A DNA stretch of 64,000 nucleotides. It comes from Bradyrhizobium yuanmingense. GTDB taxonomy: Bacteria; Pseudomonadota; Alphaproteobacteria; Rhizobiales; Xanthobacteraceae. Shown here piece by piece: positions 1 to 8,557 of the stretch; positions within the stretch are counted from its first letter, which is position 1; each line of letters starts with the position of its first letter. The DNA lies in NCBI RefSeq assembly GCF_029167105.1, contig NZ_JARFML010000019.1:88582-152581 (forward strand). The letters run 5' to 3'. Both the position numbers and the translations under genes were made by a program. Below the pieces are notes generated by a model. The model was not told where the DNA came from, did no database searches, and saw only the letters and a program-made list of their open reading frames with translations.

Positions 1-1091
1 GATTTGCCGGCGCCGTTGACGCCCATCACGCACCAGCGCTCCCGACGGCGGATCATGAAATCCAGCCCGTCATAGATGCGCTTTGAGCCATAGCCCTTGT
101 GCACGTTCTTGAGTGCGACGACGTCCTCGCCCGAGCGCGGCGCCGGCAGGAAGTCGAACGCCACGCTCTGCCGGCGCCGCGGCGGCTCGACGCGCTCGAT
201 CTTGTCGAGCTTCTTGACCCGGCTCTGCACCTGGGCCGCGTGAGAGGCACGCGCCTTGAAGCGCTCGATGAACTTGATCTCCTTGGCGAGCATCGCCTGC
301 TGGCGCTCGAACTGCGCCTGCTGCTGCTTCTCGTTCTGCGCCCGCTGCTGCTCGTAGAACTCGTAATTTCCGGTGTAGGTGGTGAGCGAGCCGCTGTCGA
401 TCTCGATCACCTTGGAGATCACGCGGTTGATGAACTCGCGGTCATGCGAGGTCATCAGCAGCGTGCCCTCGTAATCGTGCAGGAATTTTTCCAGCCAGAT
501 CAGGCTTTCGAGATCGAGATGGTTGCTCGGCTCGTCGAGCAGCATCACGTCGGGCCGCATCAGGAGAATACGCGCCAGCGCCACGCGCATCTTCCAGCCG
601 CCGGAGAGTTTTCCGACGTCGCCGTCCATCATCTCCTGGCTGAAGCCGAGGCCGGAGAGCGCCTCGCGCGCGCGGCCGTCGAGCGCATAGCCGTCGAGCT
701 CCTCGAACCGGTGCTGCACCTCGCCGTAGCGGGCGATGATCTCGTCCATCTGGTCGGCCTTGTCGGGGTCGGCCATGGCGGCCTCGAGCTCGCGCAATTC
801 GGCAGCGACCTCGCTGACGGGACCGGCGCCATCCATCACCTCGGCCACCGCGCTGCGGCCACTCATCTCGCCGACGTCCTGGTTGAAATAGCCGATGGTG
901 ATGCCGCGATCGATCGAGACCTGACCCTCGTCGGGCAGTTCCTCACCGGCGATCATCCGGAACAGCGTGCTCTTTCCGGCGCCGTTCGGCCCGACGAGAC
1001 CGATCTTCTCCCCCTTGTTGAGGGCCGCGGAGGCTTCGATGAACAGGATCTGGTGGCCGGCTTGCTTGCTGACGTTGTCGAGGCGGATCAT
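1..1091 (-). CDS. ABC-F family ATPase (C-terminus outside window)
   Basis: Two-cassette cytosolic ABC protein of the ABC-F type, which act on ribosomes and not as membrane transporters. The first cassette shows Walker A GLVGPNGAGKS near residue 30, the signature KLSGGWKMRVALA and Walker B MLLDEPSNHLD. A Gln/Arg/Lys-rich linker of about 70 residues follows, and a second Walker A, GVNGAGKS, lies at the window edge, so the second ATPase site is cut off at position 1. No transmembrane segment is present. The start is placed at the ATG at 1091 (MIRLDNV, a typical ABC-F opening); an in-frame ATG at 1130 would add 13 residues. Neither has a strong ribosome binding site. The subfamily (Uup, YbiT or EttA type) cannot be fixed without the C-terminus. 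The family role in rescuing or protecting ribosomes is known; the role of this member is inferred. Confidence 0.93.
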   Translation of the reverse strand, partial: MIRLDNVSKQAGHQILFIEASAALNKGEKIGLVGPNGAGKSTLFRMIAGEELPDEGQVSIDRGITIGYFNQDVGEMSGRSAVAEVMDGAGPVSEVAAELRELEAAMADPDKADQMDEIIARYGEVQHRFEELDGYALDGRAREALSGLGFSQEMMDGDVGKLSGGWKMRVALARILLMRPDVMLLDEPSNHLDLESLIWLEKFLHDYEGTLLMTSHDREFINRVISKVIEIDSGSLTTYTGNYEFYEQQRAQNEKQQQAQFERQQAMLAKEIKFIERFKARASHAAQVQSRVKKLDKIERVEPPRRRQSVAFDFLPAPRSGEDVVALKNVHKGYGSKRIYDGLDFMIRRRERWCVMGVNGAGK

Positions 1092-1278
1092 GAGGTCATT
1101 TTTCGGGGGATTTTTGCGTTGCAGCGTCATAGGCCATGCCGGCCGCCAGGGGAAGCCCGGCGGGACGCGGAATCGCCTCATTGGCCAATCCCTGCCCAAT
1201 CAGAGCCGCATGAACCGAGCGGTTTCTAAGACCGCAGCCGGGCGGCCCGAGGTCTGCTCTGGTTCAAAGGTGCCCTCC

Positions 1279-2259
1279 TCAATCCTGCGGGCTGAACTCT
1301 GTTGCTTGCACGATCCCTCTCCATCGTGCTGATTCCGATGCGAGTAGCTGCGCGAATCCGTCCATTTCGATGGAGTCGATCTCGACCGACAATTTTGCGA
1401 GGCTGGTCCCCATCTGACTTGTTCGCAGCGCCGCCTGAATAGCTCCGTTAAGGCCTTCAATGATATCCGACGGAGTCTTCGCCGGAACAAAGAACCCGAA
1501 CCATGTGACATCCTTGAGCATGGGATAACCGGATTCCATCATCGTCGGCACATCGGGAAGGAAAGGACTGCGAGCTGAACCAGTGGTCGCCAGCGCGCGC
1601 AGTTGGCCAGATTGAACAAGACCTAAGGAGCTGTCGATCGGCATGATGGCTGATGCAATCTCGCCCTTGAGGAGATCCTGGATTGCCGCCCGACCTTGAT
1701 ATGGCACGTGGAGAAACTCGAAGCCTGCCGAGCGTCCCAAGGCTGCGCCAATCAAGTGCAAACTGGTTCCAACTCCCGGTGTGCCATAGGTCGCGTCCCC
1801 AGCGTTGGCGCGGCACCACGAGACGAAATCGGCAAGCGTCCTTGCCTCTCCTGGCACGCGCGGCCCGACCGTCAATACTGCGGCGAACGACGCAACAGTC
1901 GATACCGGGACAAAGTCCTGCGGCTCGTATCGCAGTCTCCTATGGGTGTGAGGAAAGAGCGTGAGGAAACCTGTCGGCGCGAACAGAATGACAGATCCGT
2001 CCGGGGGAGCGGCTTTCACGGCTTCCACGGCGACACGACCGCTCGCGCCCGGTCGGGGTTCGACGACAATCGACGTCGCATAAGTCTTCATCTGGTCCGC
2101 AAGGAGCCGCGCGACAGCATCGGGCAGCCCCGCCGTGAACCCTGTCAGGATATGAGCCGTTTTGACGCGCGGTTCAGCTACGATCTGCGACATGGGACCC
2201 GCAACGGAGAAAGCGACGCCGGCCGCCGACACTGCGAGAAAGTCACGACGCGTCCGCAT
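1279..2259 (-). CDS. Bug/TctC-type periplasmic solute-binding protein
   Basis: Periplasmic substrate-binding protein of the tripartite tricarboxylate transporter (Bug) family, 326 residues, the usual length. The N-terminus MRTRRDFLAVSAAGVAFS is a twin-arginine-like signal peptide, followed by the family landmarks: a phosphate-loop-like start (ILTGFTAGLPDAVARLL), a VVEPRPGASG strand, GTPGVGTSLHL and VPYQGRAAIQDLLKGEI. The ATG at 2259 has a GGAGG motif a few bases upstream; a longer frame to 2358 has no signal-peptide logic. It is divergent from the LysR gene at 2414, which probably regulates it. No TctA/TctB membrane partners lie beside it, so this is an orphan binding protein, common in this family. 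Ligand unknown; carboxylates or amides are likely given the neighbouring TRAP/amidase genes. Confidence 0.9.
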   Translation of the reverse strand: MRTRRDFLAVSAAGVAFSVAGPMSQIVAEPRVKTAHILTGFTAGLPDAVARLLADQMKTYATSIVVEPRPGASGRVAVEAVKAAPPDGSVILFAPTGFLTLFPHTHRRLRYEPQDFVPVSTVASFAAVLTVGPRVPGEARTLADFVSWCRANAGDATYGTPGVGTSLHLIGAALGRSAGFEFLHVPYQGRAAIQDLLKGEIASAIMPIDSSLGLVQSGQLRALATTGSARSPFLPDVPTMMESGYPMLKDVTWFGFFVPAKTPSDIIEGLNGAIQAALRTSQMGTSLAKLSVEIDSIEMDGFAQLLASESARWRGIVQATEFSPQD

Positions 2260-2413
2260 GGGCCACCTCCGTGTTTCACCCAATTCCGTAACGTGTTCTC
2301 GGCCATGCCGATGGGACCGCCGACGTCTCGTCAACCAAAGCGTGCGCCGCGAAGACATATCTGTCCAATTCTGATATGTGATGGCTCGATAACCGATTTG
2401 ACAGGTTCAAGTC

Positions 2414-3364
2414 ATGCAGTGGGCCGATCGCATTGGACGCCGCCTGAAGCTGCGCGATCTTCACATTCTCCTGACCGTCGTAGAGCGCGGTAGCATGGCA
2501 AAGGCCGCGGCGGAGCTGGCGATCTCGCAGCCCGCCGTATCGAAGGCAATCACCGATTTGGAATACATGTTCGGTCTTCGTTTGCTCGACCGTGGCCGAG
2601 GCGGGATCGAACCGACGGCGTACGGCCACGCTCTGGTCGCGCGAGGCCGAGTGATATTCGATGAACTCAAGCAGGGTATCGACGAAGTCGCATTTCTGGC
2701 CGACCCGTCTGCAGCAGAGTTGCACATCGGCAGTACTGAGAGTATCGCGGCCGGCTTCTTGCCCGCAGTCATCAAGGACTTCTCGCAAGAGCAGCCGCGA
2801 GTGCGCTTGAACGTCGCACAAGCCGTCATCAGCAAGCTGCATTATCGTGAGCTGCGCGAGCGCAGCATCGATCTCATGCTGGGCCGTATTCCGACGCCAT
2901 TCAAGGAAGCCGATCTAAAGGCGGAGGTGGTGTATGACGATCAGGTCGTCGTCGTGGCGGGCCGCCGAAGCAAATGGGCGCGAGCGCGCAAGCTCGAGCT
3001 CGCCGATCTCTCTGGCGAGCGCTGGATTCTGCCTCCAGCGGACACCATGCACGGGTCACTCACGACTGAGTTGTTCGGCGCGAGTGGCACAGACCTGCCA
3101 CGTGCTCCCGTCACGACGCTCTCGATTCATCTGTGCTGCCAATTAGTTGCCACCACACGATTTGTGACGATGCTTCCGGCGTCCATCATTCGCCATGGCA
3201 ACCATGATCGGTCCCTCAAGGTACTTCCAATTCGGCTTCCCGCGCAGCCACGGCCTGTCGCAATCGTAACGCTCAAGAATCGCGCTCTCAGCCCCGCCGC
3301 AAAGCTCTTTATCGAGTCCGTTCGGCGAACTGCGAGACTCGATGGCAAGGGCTCAATACCCTGA
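2414..3364 (+). CDS. LysR-family transcriptional regulator
   Basis: 316-residue LysR regulator. A winged helix-turn-helix occupies about residues 10-70 (LKLRDLHILLTVVERGSMAKA, then the recognition helix region ISQPAVSKAITDLE), followed by a periplasmic-binding-like effector domain starting near residue 98 (LHIGSTESIAAGFLPAVI). It is transcribed away from the Bug gene (start 2259), the classic LysR arrangement, with about 150 bp between them. The TRAP/amidase operon begins 330 bp downstream on the same strand and may also belong to the regulon. The effector is unknown. Start at ATG 2414 is the family-typical N-terminus. Confidence 0.92.
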   Translation: MQWADRIGRRLKLRDLHILLTVVERGSMAKAAAELAISQPAVSKAITDLEYMFGLRLLDRGRGGIEPTAYGHALVARGRVIFDELKQGIDEVAFLADPSAAELHIGSTESIAAGFLPAVIKDFSQEQPRVRLNVAQAVISKLHYRELRERSIDLMLGRIPTPFKEADLKAEVVYDDQVVVVAGRRSKWARARKLELADLSGERWILPPADTMHGSLTTELFGASGTDLPRAPVTTLSIHLCCQLVATTRFVTMLPASIIRHGNHDRSLKVLPIRLPAQPRPVAIVTLKNRALSPAAKLFIESVRRTARLDGKGSIP

Positions 3365-3691
3365 GTGCGATGCGACATGCATCCTGTGGGTGGCCTGGAA
3401 GAAGCCGATCCCGACCGCAAGGCTGCAGACCAGGATGCGTCGGACAAACTGGACGCCGCGCGACTGGCAGAAGTCCGGCGGCATCTTTGCTGCGCCGCGA
3501 CATGCGCGTGAATATCGGGCTGCTTGGAGTCGAACGTCTAAGACCAATAATGCGACACCGGGGCTTGTCGGATGCCGGCAATGCGTCCAAACTGTGATCA
3601 AAGTCGCTGGAATGCGGCATACCTCCAGCGGTTGACAACGGCAAGCGCACTGAAGCGCGTTCGAAAAACCAGGCCGCCAGGGAGGACGTCA

Positions 3692-4819
3692 ATGACTGCA
3701 AAGTCTGAAAAGACCAGAACAACTCGTCGCAAATTCCTGCTGACCGCCGGCGCGGCCGGCGCCGCCACCATCGCCATGCCGCAAATCAGCCGGGCGCAGA
3801 CAGCGACCCTGAAGATGCAGGGCTCGTGGGGCAAGGCCGATGTCTTCAACGAGATGGCCGAAGATTATGTGAAACGCGTCAACGAGATGGCCGGAGGCCG
3901 GCTGCGCATCGACTATCTGGTCGGCGGCTCGGTCGTGCATCCGTTCCAGGTGTTCGACGGCGTTCATGGCGGCCAGATCGACGCGGCACACACGGTGACG
4001 GTCTACTGGTACGGCAAGCACAAGGCCGCCTCGCTGTTCGGCACCGGCCCGGTGTTCGGCTTCAACGCCAACGAAGGCCTCGGCTGGATCCACAACGGCG
4101 GCGGCAAGGAGCTGTTCGAGGAGCTCCAGACCAAGATCATGAACGTCAACATCAAGAGCTTCTTCGCGATGCCGATGCCGACCCAGCCGCTCGGCTGGTT
4201 CAAGAAGCCGATCACCAGCGACGCCGATCTCAAGGGCTTGAAGTATCGCACGGTGGGTCTGGCCGCCGATCTCTTCCAGGCGATGGGCGCATCCGTTGCG
4301 CAGCTGCCCGGCGGCGAGATCGTGCCCGCGATGGAACGCGGGGTGATCGACGGATTCGAGTTCAACAATCCGACCTCGGACCGGCGCTTCGGCGCGCAGG
4401 ATGTCGCCAAGAACTACATGATGGGCAGCCATCATCAGGCGACGGAATATTTCGAGATCATGTTCAACCGGACGAAATTCAACGCGCTGCCGAAGGAACA
4501 GCAAGCGATCCTGCAATATGCCGCCGAAGCCGTGTCCTCCGCCAACGAATGGAAGGCCATGGATTATTATTCGAAGGACCTGCAGGAGCTGATCAACAAG
4601 GACAAGGTCAACGTCCAGCGCACACCGAAGTCTGTGTTCGACGCGCAGATCAAGGCGTGGGACGGTCTGATCGCCCAGCTCGGCTCGGATCCGTTCATGA
4701 AGAAGGTCATGGACTCGCAGAAGGAATGGGTGCGCCGGGTGGTCTACTACAACATGAACAACGCGACGGACTACCGCGGCGCCTTCGACCATCACTTCCC
4801 GGGTGTGCTTAAGGCCTGA
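3692..4819 (+). CDS. TRAP transporter solute-binding subunit DctP
   Basis: Periplasmic binding protein of a TRAP transporter, 375 residues. It opens with a twin-arginine signal, TTRRKFLLTAGAAGAA, cleaved near ISRAQ, and then shows the DctP fold: binding of the ligand carboxylate is expected through the Arg in LKYRTVGL, and the signature KGLKYRT..GGEIVPAMERGVIDGFE is present in pieces. ATG 3692 follows GGAGG at 3681-3685; the open frame extends to 3572 but lacks a start with a signal. It is the first gene of a dctP-dctQ-dctM-amidase set. The length and the Tat signal resemble binding proteins for mannitol/pyruvate/2-keto acids, but the ligand cannot be read from sequence. The 327 bp upstream (3365-3691) holds no convincing gene and probably the operon promoter. 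Confidence 0.93.
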   Translation: MTAKSEKTRTTRRKFLLTAGAAGAATIAMPQISRAQTATLKMQGSWGKADVFNEMAEDYVKRVNEMAGGRLRIDYLVGGSVVHPFQVFDGVHGGQIDAAHTVTVYWYGKHKAASLFGTGPVFGFNANEGLGWIHNGGGKELFEELQTKIMNVNIKSFFAMPMPTQPLGWFKKPITSDADLKGLKYRTVGLAADLFQAMGASVAQLPGGEIVPAMERGVIDGFEFNNPTSDRRFGAQDVAKNYMMGSHHQATEYFEIMFNRTKFNALPKEQQAILQYAAEAVSSANEWKAMDYYSKDLQELINKDKVNVQRTPKSVFDAQIKAWDGLIAQLGSDPFMKKVMDSQKEWVRRVVYYNMNNATDYRGAFDHHFPGVLKA

Positions 4820-4882
4820 CGCCGTCGCGGCGCATCGCGTCAGGCCGTATCGCGAGGGGCGGCGCAAATTGAAGCGCCGCCC
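4813..4882 (+). promoter_or_regulatory. Two consecutive stem-loops between dctP and dctQ
   Basis: Seen directly: GGCCTGACGC (4813-4822) pairs perfectly with GCGTCAGGCC (4837-4846), overlapping the dctP stop codon, and GGGCGGCGC (4857-4865) pairs perfectly with GCGCCGCCC (4874-4882). No T-run follows either, so they are not textbook terminators. In binding-protein operons such hairpins are known to protect the upstream mRNA or attenuate read-through so that the periplasmic component is made in excess; that role is inferred here. Confidence 0.6.
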
Positions 4883-4935
4883 ACGAATTGGGAGGGGGAC
4901 ATCCGGATGCACTGCTCGCAGCGAGTTCAGCTCGC

Positions 4936-5538
4936 ATGACGAAATTCCTGTTCTTCATCGATGAGCTCAGCACGTGGGTGGGCAAGGCGTTCGCCTGGCT
5001 GATCCTCGTCCTCACCCTGGGAGTCAGCTACGAGGTGTTCGTGCGCTACGTGCTGCGTGCGCCGACCACCTGGGCTTTCGACATCAGCTACATCACCTAT
5101 GGCGCGATGTTCCTGATGGCCGGCGCGTACACGCTCTCGCGCAACGGCCATGTCCGCGCCGACGTGGTCTACCGCCTCTGGTCGCCGCGCACCCAGGCGA
5201 CGATGGACCTCGTCCTGTATATCCTGTTCTTCCTGCCGGCGATCGCGGCGCTGATGTATTCGGGCTGGAACTACGCCCAGATGTCGGTGCGCTTCCGCGA
5301 AGTCAGCATCTTCAGTCCGGCCGGCGTGCCGGTGTTTCCGCTGAAGGCGCTGATCCCGCTCACCGGCTTCCTTCTGTTCCTGCAAGGGGTCGCCGAAATC
5401 ATCCGCTGTGTGCTGTGCATCCGCACCGGCCGATGGCCGCAACGCCTGCACGACGTGGAGGAGACCGAGAGCCTCGTCATCCGCGAACATCAGCAGCACG
5501 CGGCTGAGCCGCAGAGCGAGAAGGGACCAGGCGCATGA
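4936..5538 (+). CDS. TRAP transporter small membrane subunit DctQ
   Basis: Small integral membrane subunit of the TRAP permease, 200 residues, with four hydrophobic segments (about residues 13-35, 45-65, 85-110 and 130-155) as expected for DctQ. The motif region RAPTTWAFDISYITYGAMF and the charged RADVVYR turn are typical. The ATG at 4936 (MTKFLFFIDEL) is chosen because DctQ proteins begin close to the first membrane helix; the frame is open from 4888. It overlaps the start of dctM by four bases (ATGA at 5535), so the two permease subunits are translationally coupled. A gap with two hairpins separates it from dctP. Confidence 0.92.
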   Translation: MTKFLFFIDELSTWVGKAFAWLILVLTLGVSYEVFVRYVLRAPTTWAFDISYITYGAMFLMAGAYTLSRNGHVRADVVYRLWSPRTQATMDLVLYILFFLPAIAALMYSGWNYAQMSVRFREVSIFSPAGVPVFPLKALIPLTGFLLFLQGVAEIIRCVLCIRTGRWPQRLHDVEETESLVIREHQQHAAEPQSEKGPGA

Positions 5539-6884
5539 CCGATCCTCAACTCGGCATGCTGATGCTGGGCCTCTTCATCTTCATCATCATGCTGGGCTTC
5601 CCGATCGCCTTCACGCTGATGGCGATGGGCGTCTCGTTCGGCTACTATGCCTACTACACCCCCGGTCAGGACTTCTTCCAGAACCGCATCTTCACGCTTC
5701 TGGTGCAGAAGACGTTCGAGGTCACATCCAGCGACGTGCTGGTGGCGGTTCCGCTATTCCTGTTCATGGGTTATTTGATCGAGCGCGCAAACATCCTCGA
5801 CCGCCTGTTCTACTCGCTGCAATTGTCGATGAAGAACGTGCCGGGCGCGCTTGCCGTGGCCACGCTGATCACCTGCGCGATGTTCGCGACCGCCACCGGC
5901 ATCGTCGGTGCCGTCGTCACGCTGATGGGGCTGCTGGCATTGCCGGCGATGCTGCGAGCCGGCTATGACGCCAAGCTGTCGGCGGGCGTCGTCTGCGCCG
6001 GTGGCTGCCTCGGCATCCTGATTCCGCCGAGCATTCTCCTGATCGTCTATGCGGCGACCGCCGGCGTCTCGGCGGTCAAGCTTTACGCGGCCGCGTTCTT
6101 TCCCGGGTTCATGCTGGCCGGCTTGTACGTCCTCTATGCAATGACGCGCGCGATCATCAATCCCGCGCTCGCGCCGAAGCTGCCCCGCGAGCAGACCGAC
6201 GTGCCGACCTCAAAGGTCATCTGGGCGCTTGCCACGTCATTCCTGCCGCTCGCATTGCTGATCGTTTCGGTGCTCGGCGCGATCCTATTTGGACTGGCGA
6301 CGCCTTCTGAAGCGGCCGCGATAGGAGCCCTTATGAGCATCGTGCTGGCGGCCGCCTATCGTTCGCTCAACTACGAGATGATACGCGAATCCGTGTATCT
6401 GACCGTGCGCGCCACCGCGATGGTCTGCTACCTCTTCATCGGATCCTGGACGTTCTCGGCGGTCTTTGCCGTCCTTGGCGGACAGTCGGTGGTCGAGCAG
6501 TTCTTCACCTCGATGAACCTTTCGCCGATCCAGTTCCTGCTGCTGACCCAAGTGATCATCTTTCTGCTCGGCTGGCCGCTGGAATGGACCGAGATCATCA
6601 TCATCTTTGTGCCGATCTTCCTGCCGCTGCTTCCGCAATACGGCATCGATCCGATCTTCTTCGGCATTCTGGTGGCACTGAACACGCAGACGGCGTTCAA
6701 CACGCCGCCAGTTGCGATGGCCGCCTTCTATCTGAAGGGCGTGGCGCCGCCCGAGGTCAAGCTGACCGACATCTTCTCCGGCGCGCTTCCGTTCGTCGGC
6801 CTGGTCTTCCTCACCATGGCACTGGTCTACATCTTCCCGGGGATCGCATTGTGGCTGCCGAGCTATCTCTATGGATCGCGATGA
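5535..6884 (+). CDS. TRAP transporter large membrane subunit DctM
   Basis: Large permease subunit of the TRAP system, 449 residues and about 12 hydrophobic segments, the usual size. DctM hallmarks include the LGFPIAFTLMAMG opening helix, LITCAMFATATGIVGAVVTLMG in pieces, GCLGILIPPSI near the centre and the second-half FGLATPSEAAAIGAL. It is an ion-coupled importer working with the DctP and DctQ neighbours. ATG 5535 overlaps the dctQ stop, and the next gene (amidase) begins within or just after its end, giving a tightly packed operon. Confidence 0.94.
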   Translation: MTDPQLGMLMLGLFIFIIMLGFPIAFTLMAMGVSFGYYAYYTPGQDFFQNRIFTLLVQKTFEVTSSDVLVAVPLFLFMGYLIERANILDRLFYSLQLSMKNVPGALAVATLITCAMFATATGIVGAVVTLMGLLALPAMLRAGYDAKLSAGVVCAGGCLGILIPPSILLIVYAATAGVSAVKLYAAAFFPGFMLAGLYVLYAMTRAIINPALAPKLPREQTDVPTSKVIWALATSFLPLALLIVSVLGAILFGLATPSEAAAIGALMSIVLAAAYRSLNYEMIRESVYLTVRATAMVCYLFIGSWTFSAVFAVLGGQSVVEQFFTSMNLSPIQFLLLTQVIIFLLGWPLEWTEIIIIFVPIFLPLLPQYGIDPIFFGILVALNTQTAFNTPPVAMAAFYLKGVAPPEVKLTDIFSGALPFVGLVFLTMALVYIFPGIALWLPSYLYGSR

Positions 6885-6915
6885 GCGGACCCGGCAAACC
6901 GACGAGAGGCTGCGC

Positions 6916-8316
6916 ATGAGTCTCAACGCCCTCGGCCTCACGGAGGCTGCGGCCGGCATCCGCGACGGCCGGCTCAGCTCGGTGGAGCTCGTCGGCGACT
7001 GCCTCAGGCGCATCGATGAGGTCGATCGCGATATCCAGGCGTGGGCGTTTCTCGATCGCGACCACGCGATGCGGCAGGCCGAGGCGGCCGACGATCATCG
7101 CAAGCACGGCAAGGCCACAGGCCCGCTGCATGGCGTGCCCGTGGGCATCAAGGATATCTTCGACACCGGCGACATGCCGACGGAATTCGGATCGGAGCTG
7201 TGGGCCGGACGCACGCCGCGGCGCGATGCGGCGGCCGTGGCGCGTCTGCGGGCGGCTGGAGCCGTGATCCTCGGCAAGACGGTGACCACGGAGTACGCGT
7301 ACTACAATCCGGGCAAGACCCGAAATCCGCACAACCCAAATCACACCCCCGGCGGATCGTCCTCGGGGTCCGCCGCGGCGGTCGCGGCGCTGATGGTGCC
7401 GGGTGCCATCGGCTCGCAGACCAACGGCTCGGTGATCCGTCCTGCCGCCTTCTGCGGCGTGGTCGGCTTCAAGCCCACGCATGGCCTCATTCCACGCAGC
7501 GGCGCGCTCCAATTGTCGCGCACGCTCGATCATGTCGGCGTGTTCGGGCGTAGCGTCGAGGATGCGGCCCTGCTGGCAGAGGTCATGGTCGACTTCGAGC
7601 CGGAGGATCCGGACACCCGGCCTGTTGCGCGCCCGCCATTCTCTGCGGTCGCGGCGAGCGAGCCGCCGTTGCCGCCGCGATTTGCCTTCGTGCGCTCTCC
7701 GGTCTGGGATCAGGCCGAGCCGGAGACGCGTGAAGCGTTTGCCGAGCTCGTCGACGCTTTGGGCGAAGCGTGCAGCGAAGTCGAGCTCGGGCCGAGCTTC
7801 GACGGGGCCGTCGACATGCACCGCATCATCATGGAAGTTGATATGGCGCACAATCTGCGGCGCGATGACCACCGAGGCGGCGACAGACTGAGCACGCGTC
7901 TACGCCAGGCGATCGAGCGCGGCCGCGCGCATCTTGCGATCGATTATTGCAACGCTCTGGCCGGGATTGCGCCGCTCAACCAGGCCCTGGACCACCTTTT
8001 CGATGAATACGACGCCATCCTGACGCCCGCGGCACCGGGCGCGGCGCCCGGAATCGAAACGACGGGCAACCCGGTCTTCTGCTCGCTCTGGACGTATCTC
8101 GGCGTGCCCGCGATCAGCCTGCCCTTGATGCGTTCAGAAACGGGCCTTCCGCTGGGCGTCCAGCTCGTCGGCCGCCGCGGCAACGATGCCCGCCTCTTGC
8201 GCACGGCCAACTGGCTGATCAAGACCATCGGGCGCACGCGTGGCGGCGGTCGGCGCAACGCCCCGAGCGCCGGATCGAACTCGGCTGCCGGCGCGGAGGA
8301 GAGGAAAGTGCGATGA
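6916..8316 (+). CDS. Amidase-signature family hydrolase
   Basis: Cytoplasmic amidase of the amidase-signature family, 466 residues. The Ser-cisSer-Lys catalytic set is readable: Lys79 in GVPVGIKDIFDTGD, the cis-serine in the GGSSSGSAAAV loop near residue 148, and the nucleophile Ser172 in SQTNGSVIRPAAFCG. The usual Asp-Thr-Gly-Gly before the nucleophile is Gln-Thr-Asn-Gly here, a variation seen in some members. ATG 6916 follows GAGAGG; an earlier in-frame ATG at 6871 would overlap dctM by 14 bases. Its place directly after the TRAP genes suggests that it hydrolyses an imported amide, releasing ammonia or an amine (inference). It could equally be a GatA-like paralog, but no GatB/GatC is nearby. 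Confidence 0.9.
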   Translation: MSLNALGLTEAAAGIRDGRLSSVELVGDCLRRIDEVDRDIQAWAFLDRDHAMRQAEAADDHRKHGKATGPLHGVPVGIKDIFDTGDMPTEFGSELWAGRTPRRDAAAVARLRAAGAVILGKTVTTEYAYYNPGKTRNPHNPNHTPGGSSSGSAAAVAALMVPGAIGSQTNGSVIRPAAFCGVVGFKPTHGLIPRSGALQLSRTLDHVGVFGRSVEDAALLAEVMVDFEPEDPDTRPVARPPFSAVAASEPPLPPRFAFVRSPVWDQAEPETREAFAELVDALGEACSEVELGPSFDGAVDMHRIIMEVDMAHNLRRDDHRGGDRLSTRLRQAIERGRAHLAIDYCNALAGIAPLNQALDHLFDEYDAILTPAAPGAAPGIETTGNPVFCSLWTYLGVPAISLPLMRSETGLPLGVQLVGRRGNDARLLRTANWLIKTIGRTRGGGRRNAPSAGSNSAAGAEERKVR

Positions 8317-8483
8317 CCAATCTGATCACCGGACTCATCGGCCTCGCGCTCATGATCGCATTTCTTGGAATCCTGCTGGTCTGGATCAAGGCCATTCCGC
8401 TCATCATCATCGTTGTCTGCGTCGTGGTGCTGGCCGTGATCGATTTCGTGCGATCCCTGCGGACGAACGGCGCGCCTCGCTGA
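8313..8483 (+). CDS. Small membrane protein, 56 residues
   Basis: Short gene found by reading: ATG 8313 overlaps the amidase stop codon (ATGA) and is preceded by GGAGGAGAGG, a strong ribosome binding site. The product is 56 residues, almost entirely two hydrophobic helices (from LIGLALMIAFLGILLVW to IIIVVCVVVLAVIDFV) with a basic tail ending NGAPR. I do not recognise a named family. The overlap means it is co-translated with the amidase, so it may be an accessory of the uptake/hydrolysis operon; no function can be assigned. Confidence 0.7.
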   Translation: MTNLITGLIGLALMIAFLGILLVWIKAIPLIIIVVCVVVLAVIDFVRSLRTNGAPR

Positions 8484-8557
8484 ATGCTCCATGGCAAGAA
8501 GACACTTCACTTCTCGGCATTGGCCGGAGCAGCCGGAATTACGACAAGAAGAGAGCT

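Noticed and set aside
99..1229. 376-codon plus-strand frame opposite the ABC-F gene
   Set aside because: It is a high-GC shadow of the minus-strand ATPase, whose motifs are complete; the product is Leu/Glu/Arg-rich without a domain.
3689..4912. 407-codon minus-strand frame across dctP
   Set aside because: It covers an intact TRAP binding protein on the other strand and has the His/Arg-rich look of an antisense frame.
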